DNA of 64,000 nt from Bythopirellula sp041737835 (lineage in GTDB: Bacteria; Planctomycetota; Planctomycetia; Pirellulales; Lacipirellulaceae): NCBI GenBank assembly GCA_041737835.1, contig JBGSQY010000024.1. The stretch is one strand, 5' to 3'. The notes under the pieces were generated by a model, which did not search any database, had not been told where the DNA came from, and saw nothing but the letters and a program-made list of their open reading frames with translations. This document shows positions 52,384 to 61,924 of this stretch, one piece after another. Both the position numbers and the translations under genes were made by a program. Position 1 is the first letter of the stretch. Each line of letters begins with the position of its first letter.

Positions 52384-55367
52384 TCACGCCAACGATTGTC
52401 TTTCACCGCTTTCTTCGCTGCGAGCAGCCGCGAAGTCATCGTTTCTTCGGCAGGTTTTTCTTGCGGCTCGGTTGGCTTAGTCGTTTGAGCTTTCGCTGCC
52501 ACGGGCTTATTTACGGCGACGTTGCTCACGGGTGGCGCATCCACGGTTGGGGGTTGATACCGTTCGCGGATTTCCGCTTTCTTGGCGGAGAGCCGGGCCA
52601 GCGTGGCGGGCGCATGAACGACTTTACGGCGTGACAAAGCGCTGGCCAAACGAGTTTTCAGCCCCGAGAGATCAACTTGCACGCGACGGATGAAGATATC
52701 GCTGAGAAATACAACGCACGCAGCCACGACCAATGGCGGCCACATGTCGCGGCTCGTGATCGAAGGAGGAAGGTCGCGACGAAAGGGGTCAAGATCTTCC
52801 GCCAGCTTTGCCCCTGTTTTCGTGGCAAACGGCAGTTCCTCATCTGTACCAATCACTTGACCCGGCTGGCCTCCTTCGGGAGCGTTATTTGCCAATCGCT
52901 CCAGTAGCGGCAAATTGACCTGAAAGTCGCCGTACTCTTGTGAAGCCCCAACATTCACCCCGGCGCGCAACATCGAACCATCGGGCGTTGAAACCGTCAC
53001 GAAATAGCTGCCTGGATCTTGCGAAGCAAATTCACCGACGTAACGTCCCGGGGCCGTTTGTTCGACAGCCAAAGAGACTGGCTTCAAATCTGGGCCGACC
53101 ACGCTGCCAAAGAGGTTGAGCTCGTTGATAAACTGATCCTCGTCGTCCAACGCGTCGATCACGATTTGTGTTCGGCCGTCGGTCGTTTGGGTGGCGATGG
53201 TGTAGTTGCCTTGTTCCCCTGCCGGCCGCATGGACCACCGTACAAGCTGGGAAAAGAACTTTTCGTAACTACCCCAATTTTTCCATTGGTTTGCCCATAA
53301 GCTGCCAGCATCGGTCGTAAACGCTGCTGCTTTTCCTAAACCATAAGTCCATGTGGCTAGCACAGTCGCATTCTTTTCAACCGTTGGCACGGGTGAACGC
53401 AATAGAACTTCGACCAAGGAGTTTTCTTTGACTGTGGTTTGAACAAAGCCGTTGATGGCGGGGAAATCCCCTTCGATTCCTGTAAACATCTGGTGATCGG
53501 CCATACGCTGAGGAACAGCTGGGGGGCTCAGCTCGCGAATCACAGGCGTGGCGATACGGCGAGTTTCTACCATGAAGATTCTCGGGACGGCACGAGGATT
53601 CGGGGCTGCATAGAACTTGCCTTTGCCTAGCGAAGCAATTCTCGCGAGCAACGCCCGGTCAGCATCGGTTCCCACCGCGACGGCACTCACGGTGATTTTG
53701 TCGTTCCGCATCTGCCGACAAAGTTCGTTAAACTCCGCTTCGGGCGTCATGCCGTCGGTGAGCACGATCATATGCTTGACTGCGGCGTCGGCATTCTTGA
53801 GCGATTGGTAGGCCATCTTCATGCCTGGATAAAGATCGGTGCCACCACCAATCGTGATCCGGGAGACTCGTGCTAAAGCATTGCGACCGTCGCCCACGCG
53901 CTCAAGCGGCACCACGTTGTATGGCATCTCATCGAATGCCACGACATTGATATAGTCACGGGGGCCCATCATTTTGATGGCCTCGCGAGCGGCAGCGAGA
54001 CTCAGGTCGAGCTTTTCACCCGCCATGGAACCTGACTTATCGATCACAAGTGCGAGCGCACCAACGGGAATCACTTTGGCGTTCTTGATTTGGAAATCGA
54101 CCGGCATAGCCTTTTCCAATTCCGAACCCGCCCAACCGCCTGCCCCGAAACTACGTTGCCCACCAAGCATGACCAGCCCGCAGCCGAGTTCCTTGGTGTT
54201 TTGCACGAGCATGCCGATTTGCTCGTCGGAGAGACTCACAAACGATCCAGCGGTATCGCTAGCTATACGTGGTACGTTGGCCAAGATCACGCTGTCGTAA
54301 CGCTGCAAATCAGCAAGAGACGAGAACGCCCGGTCACTCGCGACGACGTCGGTGTCGATCCCTTCTTTACGCAGGCTTTCAACAAGTGCATCAAACTCGC
54401 CAGGATGCTGATAATCTTCCAGCAAAAGCACCCGGCCTTTGCCCCGCACGTCGGTGAAGCCAGTTGCTACGTTGTTCGCCAGGAAACGATCTTCGCCCTG
54501 CTTGTCGGGAATAAAACGAGCTTCATAGACGTAGAAATCGGATTCCGTGGGTGTTTCACGGAACGTGAAAACTGTTTTTCCCGCTGGTAGGGTCATCTGC
54601 TCTTCGGCAATCGTTTCTTCGCGTCCACCCGATTTGCGGACGATTCGCAAGCTCCCTTCGCTGGGTGCGGGAACATCGCCTTGATTGTTAAGAACAACAC
54701 GGACTTCCAGTGGCTGGTCTTTTTTAGCGGAACTTGGAGCCGCGACGCTTTCCACGGCGACGTCCTGTTGACCGCCCGTCGGCGTGGGAACAACATCCAC
54801 ACCGATGCCGGCTTGGGCGAGCTGTTGCGATTGCCGACTGGCGGCACCGATGTTTTCATTTCCGTCCGTGACGAGCACTACCCGACGGGCAGAGTTATTA
54901 GGCAGTAGCGCCGCGGCCTTCGCCAGCGAGTCGGCCAAATTCGTAGCCGTAGGGTCCACCAACGTTTCGATGTTGCGGCCATCGGGAGTCGATTCAACCG
55001 GCGGGTACTCTACAGCCGCATCACGGCCAAAGACGATTACGGCCGCGCGATCCCCTTTAGCTTCCTGACGGTGACGTTTCACATTCTTGGTCACATAGCG
55101 GAGCATCTCGTCGCGATACTCGGCCGGAATACTTTCCGACTGATCGAGTAGATAGGCAACCGAGACGTTCTCGCTGAATCGGTTCCACTGCGGACCGGCC
55201 AGCGCCATGATAATGCCCGTCAGCACGAGCGACCGCAGAATGTTTGCCAGCAAAGCCCGCCAGCCGCCGAGAGCGCCCATGCTCCGCTGCGACACGATCC
55301 AAACCACCGGCACAAGTGCGAGTAGCAACAGCCACAGCGGTTCTTGAAAGCTGATCGAGAAGGGCAT
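52380..55367 (-). CDS. VWA-domain membrane protein with glutamine-amidotransferase-like domain
   Basis: A 995-residue protein. Residues 8-60 include two hydrophobic helices (LWLLLLALVPVVWIVSQ; ANILRSLVLTGIIMALAG) of a BatA-like membrane domain. A first VWA-like fold has LLDQSESIPAEY; then beta-rich repeats; a GATase1-like region with GCGLVMLGGQRSFGAGGW and PVDFQIKNAKV; and a full VWA domain with the MIDAS motif DKSGSMAGEKLDL and a threonine in TDGMTPEAEF. The C-terminus holds another helix and a Pro/Ala-rich charged tail. It is the last gene of the NfeD-flotillin run, 59 bases after flotillin, and probably binds a metal-dependent protein partner. Function unknown. Confidence 0.85.
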   Translation of the reverse strand: MPFSISFQEPLWLLLLALVPVVWIVSQRSMGALGGWRALLANILRSLVLTGIIMALAGPQWNRFSENVSVAYLLDQSESIPAEYRDEMLRYVTKNVKRHRQEAKGDRAAVIVFGRDAAVEYPPVESTPDGRNIETLVDPTATNLADSLAKAAALLPNNSARRVVLVTDGNENIGAASRQSQQLAQAGIGVDVVPTPTGGQQDVAVESVAAPSSAKKDQPLEVRVVLNNQGDVPAPSEGSLRIVRKSGGREETIAEEQMTLPAGKTVFTFRETPTESDFYVYEARFIPDKQGEDRFLANNVATGFTDVRGKGRVLLLEDYQHPGEFDALVESLRKEGIDTDVVASDRAFSSLADLQRYDSVILANVPRIASDTAGSFVSLSDEQIGMLVQNTKELGCGLVMLGGQRSFGAGGWAGSELEKAMPVDFQIKNAKVIPVGALALVIDKSGSMAGEKLDLSLAAAREAIKMMGPRDYINVVAFDEMPYNVVPLERVGDGRNALARVSRITIGGGTDLYPGMKMAYQSLKNADAAVKHMIVLTDGMTPEAEFNELCRQMRNDKITVSAVAVGTDADRALLARIASLGKGKFYAAPNPRAVPRIFMVETRRIATPVIRELSPPAVPQRMADHQMFTGIEGDFPAINGFVQTTVKENSLVEVLLRSPVPTVEKNATVLATWTYGLGKAAAFTTDAGSLWANQWKNWGSYEKFFSQLVRWSMRPAGEQGNYTIATQTTDGRTQIVIDALDDEDQFINELNLFGSVVGPDLKPVSLAVEQTAPGRYVGEFASQDPGSYFVTVSTPDGSMLRAGVNVGASQEYGDFQVNLPLLERLANNAPEGGQPGQVIGTDEELPFATKTGAKLAEDLDPFRRDLPPSITSRDMWPPLVVAACVVFLSDIFIRRVQVDLSGLKTRLASALSRRKVVHAPATLARLSAKKAEIRERYQPPTVDAPPVSNVAVNKPVAAKAQTTKPTEPQEKPAEETMTSRLLAAKKAVKDNRWRD

Positions 55368-55426
55368 AGATGTTGTTCCAGAGTGACGTTCGTCACATTG
55401 ATTCTACGCTCTCCCCTCGGCTTCGC

Positions 55427-57049
55427 CTATTTCGTCTCAGTCGAAGACGGTTGTTTTGGCGTAGGCATGCGTCCATTTCCGACGTGCTCGACGGTTTCGT
55501 CTTCACCGGCCAGTTTGGCGAGGCTTTCGGGAATTTCGATCCCGCCAATGTCCCGCATTACCTGCATCATGGGAGGCAAGGTACCTGCCATTTTGTGCAA
55601 GAAGTCTGCCGTGCTGGAACGGCCATTCTGCCCGCCATTTTCCCAGACGATGATTTTGTCGAACTTGATGTTGGAGATCGCCTTGGCAGAGCTTTCAGCA
55701 AGCGTGTCGAGATGCTCGAGCATCATGAGCTGGAACGCCTCCTTGGCTCCACCGCAGGCTTCGACAATCATCTTTAGGCCTTCGCCCTTCTTGGCGAGGA
55801 TCTCGTACTGGCCGCGAGCCTCGGCTTCGAGCTTGGCGTAAATGGCCGCTGCCTCACCGGCGGCTTCCAAACGAATCTTTTCCGCCTCGGCTTCGGCATC
55901 GACCACAATACGAGCTTTTTGGGCTTTGGCGGGAGCTTCGAGTTTGGCCCGTTCTTCGGCTTCAATCTTCTCGGCTTCCGCGAGAGCAGCCTTGGCCATT
56001 GCGCGGTTTTGGACTTCCAGCACCGCGGCTTCGGCTTCACGCTTGCGTGATTCGCCCCGTTGATAGGCGTCGGCTCGTTCCATCAACAAAGTTGCTTGAG
56101 ACTGGGCAATCTTGGCCTCAGATAGGTTTTCCCCTTCAACCGCGGTGGCGTTAGCCTGGGCCACCGTAATACGCATTTGCTGTTCGGCTTGCTTTACCTC
56201 GGTATCGCGCTGAAACGCTGCCGACTGTTCGGCAACGGACTGCAACTTGGCCATTTCAGCGATACGCGTCGCTTGTTCGCGTTCGGCATCACGAGTGCCG
56301 ATTTGCTGCTCCTTGGTGGCACTGGCCACCTGAATGGCACGTTCGCGATTGGCATTGGCCACGCGAACTTCGCCTTGCTTCTCTTCATCAGCCACGTCGC
56401 CGCGAGCTTGTTGAATTGCTTGCGAGGCCGCCTTCTGACCGATGGCGTCGATGTAGCCGCTTTCATCGGTGATGTCGGTGATGTTGACGTTGATCAACAC
56501 AAGACCGATCTTCTTAAGCTCGGGCTCGACCGAATTTTGAATATGCTCCAGGAAAGTATCGCGGTTGCGATTGATGTCGGTGATCTGCATCGACGCGATG
56601 ACTTGCCGTAGTTGGCCGAAGATGATTTCTTCGGCCTGCTTGCGGATATCTTGCGTCGAGAGATCAAGCAAACGGATCGCAGCGTTCGTCATCACTTCGG
56701 GAGCCGTGCCAATGGCCACCGTGAACACGCTCGGCACGTTGACGCGGATATTCTCCATCGAGAGAGCACCACGGAGTGGAATCTCAATTTGAATCGGTTC
56801 GAGGCTCAGGTATTGATAATCCTGAAAGAGGGGCCAAACAAATGCCGCGCCGCCATGCACGGTCTTGGCAGCCTGACCTTGTTTGGTCTTACCAAAGATC
56901 ACCAGCACTTGGTTACTGGAACAGCGTTTGTAGTTGGACTTGAGCAGAATGATCGTGGAGAAGAAGACCATCGCCACAATACCCGCGAGCGCCATGAGAC
57001 CAAACTTGGTCGTTAGGGTCAGCTCAGCCAAGAGAATGAGATTGTTCAT
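55427..57049 (-). CDS. floT: Flotillin-family (SPFH) membrane-organising protein
   Basis: A 540-residue scaffold of lipid-raft-like membrane domains. Residues 14-38 are a membrane-inserted hydrophobic segment (FGLMALAGIVAMVFFSTIIL), followed by an SPFH domain (QVLVIFGKTKQGQAAKTV, EPIQIEIPLRGALSMENIRV, LINVNITDITDE) and a long flotillin coiled coil with AlaGlu repeats (VADEEKQGEVRVANANRERA and EAEKIEAEERAKLEAPAKAQ). The C-terminal part has GEGLKMIVEACGGAKEAFQLM and SNIKFDKIIVWENGG, typical of full-length FloT. It lies between an NfeD-like gene and the VWA gene and forms the standard NfeD-flotillin pair. Confidence 0.93.
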   Translation of the reverse strand: MNNLILLAELTLTTKFGLMALAGIVAMVFFSTIILLKSNYKRCSSNQVLVIFGKTKQGQAAKTVHGGAAFVWPLFQDYQYLSLEPIQIEIPLRGALSMENIRVNVPSVFTVAIGTAPEVMTNAAIRLLDLSTQDIRKQAEEIIFGQLRQVIASMQITDINRNRDTFLEHIQNSVEPELKKIGLVLINVNITDITDESGYIDAIGQKAASQAIQQARGDVADEEKQGEVRVANANRERAIQVASATKEQQIGTRDAEREQATRIAEMAKLQSVAEQSAAFQRDTEVKQAEQQMRITVAQANATAVEGENLSEAKIAQSQATLLMERADAYQRGESRKREAEAAVLEVQNRAMAKAALAEAEKIEAEERAKLEAPAKAQKARIVVDAEAEAEKIRLEAAGEAAAIYAKLEAEARGQYEILAKKGEGLKMIVEACGGAKEAFQLMMLEHLDTLAESSAKAISNIKFDKIIVWENGGQNGRSSTADFLHKMAGTLPPMMQVMRDIGGIEIPESLAKLAGEDETVEHVGNGRMPTPKQPSSTETK

Positions 57050-57084
57050 TGCGTAGTTCTCCCCCGATTGAATTCTTTGAAATG

Positions 57085-57750
57085 CTAAGCGTTGACGACT
57101 TCTTTGATCCTGCGCACGGTCACGGTATCACTATTCTTAATGCCGACGACTTCGACCGTTTCTCCCGTTCTCAGCGGCGCCGTTTCCAACGACGCGGCCT
57201 GATACTCGATCGTGCGATTTTGCAGAGTCAGCTGAATTTTGCCCAACCCGCGTTCCTCAGCGGGAATCGGAACATAGACGGTGGCCTGTTTGCCAACCGC
57301 CAGTCCTATTCGTTCATTACCCGATGACGTGAGCCGCGACAGGCCCTGCATCAGCCAGTACATGCCATACATTGCGGCGATACCAGTCAGGCACGCAATC
57401 GCGAATGCGATCCCTTCAGTGTAACCCGCGCTGAGCGCCGTTTCGCCGGCTATACCAAAGAACGCCGCTGCGGCGATCAAGGTGCGGAACGACAGGACCC
57501 CAAACAGCCAAGTGCTATCGGGATGTTGGTAATCTGCATCACCAGCATGTCCAAGTGGAGTCTGATGATCGACTCCAAGGTCGCCTACACTTGTGAATTC
57601 ACCGGATTGAGTTACGTCGCCAGAAAAATCTCCATCAGAAACGTCTGTATCGCCGCTCATGCCCATGAGCGTGAGCGCGAACTGGCAGACCATGACCGTC
57701 CCGCCAATGACTGCCGCGATGAGGAAAATGAGGTGTAACATATCAGCCAT
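57085..57750 (-). CDS. NfeD-like membrane protein partner of flotillin
   Basis: A 221-residue protein with hydrophobic helices at about 4-28 (LHLIFLIAAVIGGTVMVCQF), 82-106 (WLFGVLSFRTLIAAAAFFGI), 112-131 and a C-terminal OB-fold (TVYVPIPAEERGLGKIQLTL; GETVEVVGIKNSDTVTVRRI) as in YuaF/NfeD proteins. An acidic, Asp/Ser-rich loop (GDTDVSDGDFSGDVTQ) lies between the first helices. NfeD proteins are obligate partners of flotillins in bacteria and probably tether them to specific membrane zones. It is 35 bases upstream of the flotillin gene. Confidence 0.88.
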   Translation of the reverse strand: MADMLHLIFLIAAVIGGTVMVCQFALTLMGMSGDTDVSDGDFSGDVTQSGEFTSVGDLGVDHQTPLGHAGDADYQHPDSTWLFGVLSFRTLIAAAAFFGIAGETALSAGYTEGIAFAIACLTGIAAMYGMYWLMQGLSRLTSSGNERIGLAVGKQATVYVPIPAEERGLGKIQLTLQNRTIEYQAASLETAPLRTGETVEVVGIKNSDTVTVRRIKEVVNA

Positions 57751-57925
57751 CTCCTTAGGCCGTGCCCGTACCTGGAAGTGAGTGCCTCCATTGTAGACTG
57801 CACGGAACCCGTTTGCAGAGTATTCGCCTGAAATGGGGCGATCTTGCCAGAATTCGAACCAAAGCTTTCCCGGCGATTTCAGTGCAATTTCGCTTGAAGG
57901 TCAGTTTGGTAGTTACCAACCGATG

Positions 57926-60043
57926 CTAAAAACCCGGCAAGAGCTTGGAACTCCCTAGCGGTTCACTAAACTCCGGTTTCACCACATAGGAAGGCAAACG
58001 CCCCGCAAAATTCTCGGCCCGCGGCTTCATGATTCGCTCGATGGCAGCTTGAATGGATTCTCCCCTCTCCATCCTGATATGATGAGGGGCCGAATGAACG
58101 GCGTTCCTTTTCCAGATTGTCACGCCATCTTGTTGCAATTCGAGATCGTAAACACGATTGGTGACGCTCACGGTTTCGCCAGGATCACGCCCAAATCTTC
58201 CAAACAGGTGATATCGGACCTGCTGAGTTTCACCGTGCGTCATCCGAGCCACAATTTTTAACGGCTGGTTTTCGGCGACTTTCATCTCCGCATTCTCCAA
58301 TGCCGTGCGAAGTGCATTTTTAACGTCCTCAGCAAGGAAACTGTCTTCGGGAATTTGGACATCGATCGAGACAGAGGCACCTGGCTTGACGATCAAGAGT
58401 TCTTCACTGTCGAGACCTTTGATGGCGCTTTCCGCCTCAGGCGGTGGCAGTTCCAAGGGAGTGAGAATTTGGCTCTTGTTTTGATGATTGCCCACGAGGA
58501 TCCAATGTGTTTTTCCAAAAGTGTGCGAAGCAACTCGCGGAGGCATTTCGAATTTCCAGGCAATGACCCGTAAGGGCACATTAATTAGCATGCCCGTATC
58601 CGTCAGCAGATAGTCCTCGTCGATCCAGTTGACTTCTTGAACCCATGCCTTTTCGTCGTACGGAAACGAGCGTGTATGTTCACCCGTCGTGACATCAACG
58701 ATGTCAATAAAGCCGTTCGCTGCGGAAGCCAATTGACGCCCAGAAGGTGAAAATCCCAAGGCGGCACGTGTGTAGTCCTCTGAGCCGAGCAGCGCCAGAA
58801 ATTCGCCCGATGCCGCATCGTAAAACTGAACGCCAGAACTGGTGGGTACGACCAAATATTTGTGTCCCGGCGACAGCGTGGGAAGACCGCCCCGGTCGAT
58901 CAACAATTCATACTTCGCCTTGGCCTTTTCCACATCCCAAAGAAGTAATTGCCCTTCCTTGTTAACGGTAAAGAAGTGTTTGTCATCAAGCCACTCGGCC
59001 CACGAAGGGTCGGCATTGGGCCAAGCATTCATCACATAGGGTGAAAATCCAATTAAATGCTCAATCTTCGAGCCGTTAATGTCCCAGAAGTGAATCAGCC
59101 CATCTTCTTTGTCTGGGTGGTCACCCGGGAGAGTTGCAACTCTTTTGCCACTGGGAGACATGGCTAAACGACTTGTCCCACGCGGGGCGGGGCCGCTTGT
59201 CACCACGCGGCGCTTTTGCATGTCAATCAACTCAACCCGTGGGAACGCCTCCTCATCATGATTATTTGCATAGACGATCAACGCGACGGGATCGCCATTG
59301 GGCGAGATCTCGAAGTCGCTCGGATTCTCAAAGAAATCTTGCGTCCCCGGCAGTCGAACACTCCGCGGTTGCCAGCTTAATTTGAGGTCAGGGGAGGGAT
59401 CTGCGGCAATACGGTCCTTACCCTGACCATCGGCCACCAGTCGATCCATGTCGTCGTAATCGGGCCGAACAGTCTTGAGTGTGCTCTCCGGCCCGGCAGG
59501 CTTAATCAAGACGGGTTCCTGATTCGTGCCTGGATATCGCAAGTCCTCAACGTCGACCGTCCAGTTCATGTCCGATTCGCCGTCAATACGCACTTTAACG
59601 TCATTCCATTTGTAGTCGATTTCCGTGACTGTCCCCAATTGCCACTTGCCGAAATGCTCGGCTTCCACGCGATCTCCGATTTGCAACCCACTTGGTCCTG
59701 CAGTGGCCGCTGCCGTTGGGCTAGGTTCACTCGCTGGCTCTCCGGCGGCTTGTCGAATGTATTCTTGATCGGCTTTGCTCAGCTTGGTGACGGCAATGCG
59801 GCTGATATCCCCATTAGGTCGTTCGAGTCGAACCTGCCCATCGACGACGTCGATAAACTTCGCACGAATTTCGTGCTTGCCGCTGGCATCGGTCCATATT
59901 CTTGCTTCTTGGCCCTGGGCAATATCAGCAAGGCAGAGACCGCATAGGCAAGCAGCTAGTAATCGAAACGAATGCAAAGATTTGCCCCACCATACGAGAG
60001 GAGTGAAGTATCCATCCGTTATAGTCCAAGAAAAATCAAACAT
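57926..60043 (-). CDS. SHD1-domain protein with WD40-like repeat body
   Basis: A 705-residue secreted or periplasmic protein. A hydrophobic segment near residue 28 (SFRLLAACLCGLCLADIA) is the signal peptide. Residues 46-95 are an SHD1 (SLA1 homology) domain, RIWTDASGKHEIRAKFIDVV followed by RLERPNGDISRIAVTKLS, common in planctomycetes and otherwise eukaryotic. The middle residues (about 230-530) contain WD40/beta-propeller-like segments (SPSGKRVATLPGDHPDKEDG, ALGFSPSGRQLASAANG, STTSGV-type PTSSGVQFYDAASG). A C-terminal domain (LRTALENAEMKVAENQPLKI) is beta-rich. Ligand unknown; the protein likely reads and binds other surface proteins. Start ATG 60043 or TTG 60046. Confidence 0.85.
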   Translation of the reverse strand: MFDFSWTITDGYFTPLVWWGKSLHSFRLLAACLCGLCLADIAQGQEARIWTDASGKHEIRAKFIDVVDGQVRLERPNGDISRIAVTKLSKADQEYIRQAAGEPASEPSPTAAATAGPSGLQIGDRVEAEHFGKWQLGTVTEIDYKWNDVKVRIDGESDMNWTVDVEDLRYPGTNQEPVLIKPAGPESTLKTVRPDYDDMDRLVADGQGKDRIAADPSPDLKLSWQPRSVRLPGTQDFFENPSDFEISPNGDPVALIVYANNHDEEAFPRVELIDMQKRRVVTSGPAPRGTSRLAMSPSGKRVATLPGDHPDKEDGLIHFWDINGSKIEHLIGFSPYVMNAWPNADPSWAEWLDDKHFFTVNKEGQLLLWDVEKAKAKYELLIDRGGLPTLSPGHKYLVVPTSSGVQFYDAASGEFLALLGSEDYTRAALGFSPSGRQLASAANGFIDIVDVTTGEHTRSFPYDEKAWVQEVNWIDEDYLLTDTGMLINVPLRVIAWKFEMPPRVASHTFGKTHWILVGNHQNKSQILTPLELPPPEAESAIKGLDSEELLIVKPGASVSIDVQIPEDSFLAEDVKNALRTALENAEMKVAENQPLKIVARMTHGETQQVRYHLFGRFGRDPGETVSVTNRVYDLELQQDGVTIWKRNAVHSAPHHIRMERGESIQAAIERIMKPRAENFAGRLPSYVVKPEFSEPLGSSKLLPGF

Positions 60044-60053
60044 CAATAATATC

Positions 60054-60923
60054 TCACTGATTGCCTCGCGACAAAAACCCTAACACCTTCGCCGCGACGT
60101 CGACGCCGGTGACTTCCGCGAGCGCTCGCCAGCCGGGGACGGCGTTCACTTCAATCGCCAGCAACCGGCCATCCCGTGCGGGGAGCAAATCCACTCCCGC
60201 CAGCGGAGCACCAACCGCGTTGGCGGCACGATGGGCGAGCTCCGCCAGTTCGCTTGTCACTTTCAGCGGTTCGCCAATCGCACCCAGACTAATGTTGGTC
60301 CGCCAATCTGTGGGATGCCGGCGTTTCATACCCAACACTTCGTCGCCAATGACCAGCAGTCGCAGGTCGCAACCTTCGTGTTCGACAAACTCTTGCAAGT
60401 AAAACACGGAGCCAACTTGCTCGAGTGCGTTGAAAGTACGCAAGGCAATCGCATGATCGCTGATCCGCACGATGCCGCGGCCTTCGCTGCCGAACAGTGG
60501 TTTGAGGACAACATCACGGTTAAGGGATTCAAACGCCGCGAGCGCTTGCTCGACCGTTTGACAGGCGATCGTTTGGGGAACGGGCAATCCCGCCGCAACA
60601 AGTCGCGTCGTTGCCAGATACTTATCAACGGCCACTTCGATTGCTCGGGGTGGATTGACGACTTGCACACCCGAGGCCGCAAGGTTCGCCAGTGCATCCA
60701 TACGGAAGATCACTTGCTCCAAACTGCCCGGCGGCATCGACCGCACTAGCACGGCATCGAGTTCGTTGAGTGATACGTCGCCTGCATGAACTGTCGTAGC
60801 GAGACCAACCGTCGAAGCCAGTTGTTGGTATCGAATCGGGATAATCTCATGCTTAGCACCCGCCGCGCGAGTGAGGTCGTTTGTGTACCAACTGCCAGCG
60901 TTTCCAAGGATGGCGATTTGCAT
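60054..60923 (-). CDS. RimK/MptN-like ATP-grasp ligase
   Basis: About 289 residues with an ATP-grasp fold: AVDKYLATTRLVAAGLPVPQ, ATP-binding VVLKPLFGSEGRGIVRI, EFVEHEGCDLRLLVIGDEV and metal site DLLPARDGRLLAIEVNAVPGW. Members add glutamate or another amino acid to acids; neighbours in methanopterin loci (MptN type) attach glutamate to tetrahydromethanopterin. It starts one base after the mch stop (TGA T ATG), a strong coupling sign, so a role in maturation of the methanopterin cofactor is the best guess. The alternative ATG at 60935 would overlap mch. Confidence 0.87.
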   Translation of the reverse strand: MQIAILGNAGSWYTNDLTRAAGAKHEIIPIRYQQLASTVGLATTVHAGDVSLNELDAVLVRSMPPGSLEQVIFRMDALANLAASGVQVVNPPRAIEVAVDKYLATTRLVAAGLPVPQTIACQTVEQALAAFESLNRDVVLKPLFGSEGRGIVRISDHAIALRTFNALEQVGSVFYLQEFVEHEGCDLRLLVIGDEVLGMKRRHPTDWRTNISLGAIGEPLKVTSELAELAHRAANAVGAPLAGVDLLPARDGRLLAIEVNAVPGWRALAEVTGVDVAAKVLGFLSRGNQ

Positions 60924-60924
60924 A

Positions 60925-61881
60925 TCAACTGCCATCAAAGGAACGTGTTAGCATTTGGTGGTTCACTTCACCGAAACGAAAACTATTGCCAGTGTCGACG
61001 TTTACCAACTCGATTGCCGCGGGACTAAACAGCAGCGGATCGATCCGATAAAAGTCGTTATTATAATGGGCCATGATTTCCGCGAAGGGCCGGCCGTAGT
61101 CGCTCGACGCGGCGCTCGGAACCTTGGGGCCAATCTCACGGAGCGATTCGTCGTCCCCCGTCACTTCCAGCACGACTTCGCCACCGTAAAGGATCGCATC
61201 GTTCGTGCGACCGATCGCGGCGAAGTCATCTTTGGCGAGCGGGGGCAACGGTGACATGCCGCGTCCCGATGCGATTCGCGTGAGGTCGAACTCCAATGCG
61301 TGTAACTTGTGCAAAGCGGTCTCGACGCTGCGGGCGACGATCTGCACCGTGCCACACAACGAATGTGTGGGGGCGACCAGCAACGCCAATTGCTCCGGTT
61401 CGATGCCACACTTCGCGGCGATCTCGCGGCACACATCGTCGGGCGGAAACTTACTCGCTTCCAACACGCCGACGCACTCGGTGGCCGTTTCGCGGTGGCC
61501 GATGTCGTTGAACAACGCCTCGCGTCCGGCGGCGGCTCGCATTGGCCCGGAACCCATGGCGAAGAATTTTTCTCCCTTGAGTTCCCAGCCCGCGTATTGC
61601 GAAGCGAGGCACGCCTCGACGGGATGCTTGGTCTCGACCCGCACCGTGGGCCAGGGTTGCGTCGAATCATCGATCACAACGTTCGCCAAATCGGCAAGGC
61701 AAACCTGCGCGAGATGGATCGCCGCGAGGCGGTTGCCCGGCGCATTAATGCCAAAGTCCACGAGCGTGGTGCCACACGCGGCGGTCTCCACACGAATGTC
61801 AAAGACATCGGTGCGATGAACAATCGCGCGGACCAGCTCAGCGGTGCGTGAATTCAAGTGAATCGTTTCATTTTCTCCCAT
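60925..61881 (-). CDS. mch: Methenyltetrahydromethanopterin cyclohydrolase
   Basis: Interconverts methenyl- and 5-formyl-tetrahydromethanopterin in the C1 oxidation pathway used by methanogens, methylotrophs and planctomycetes. The 318-residue protein has family motifs: TLVDFGINAPGN near 40, GSGPMRAAAGRE (140-ish), LVAPTHSLCGTVQIVARSVE, FAAIGRTNDAILYGGEV and PSAASSDYGRPFAEI, with conserved residues for the trimeric enzyme's active cleft. In this organism it should detoxify or oxidise formaldehyde-derived C1 units. Other methanopterin genes (fae, fhcABCD, mtdB) are not in the window. The ATP-grasp gene overlaps its stop region. Confidence 0.95.
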   Translation of the reverse strand: MGENETIHLNSRTAELVRAIVHRTDVFDIRVETAACGTTLVDFGINAPGNRLAAIHLAQVCLADLANVVIDDSTQPWPTVRVETKHPVEACLASQYAGWELKGEKFFAMGSGPMRAAAGREALFNDIGHRETATECVGVLEASKFPPDDVCREIAAKCGIEPEQLALLVAPTHSLCGTVQIVARSVETALHKLHALEFDLTRIASGRGMSPLPPLAKDDFAAIGRTNDAILYGGEVVLEVTGDDESLREIGPKVPSAASSDYGRPFAEIMAHYNNDFYRIDPLLFSPAAIELVNVDTGNSFRFGEVNHQMLTRSFDGS

Positions 61882-61924
61882 GTTCGCAGGATAACGGACG
61901 GATCATGTTTTCGGTAGCCGCAGG

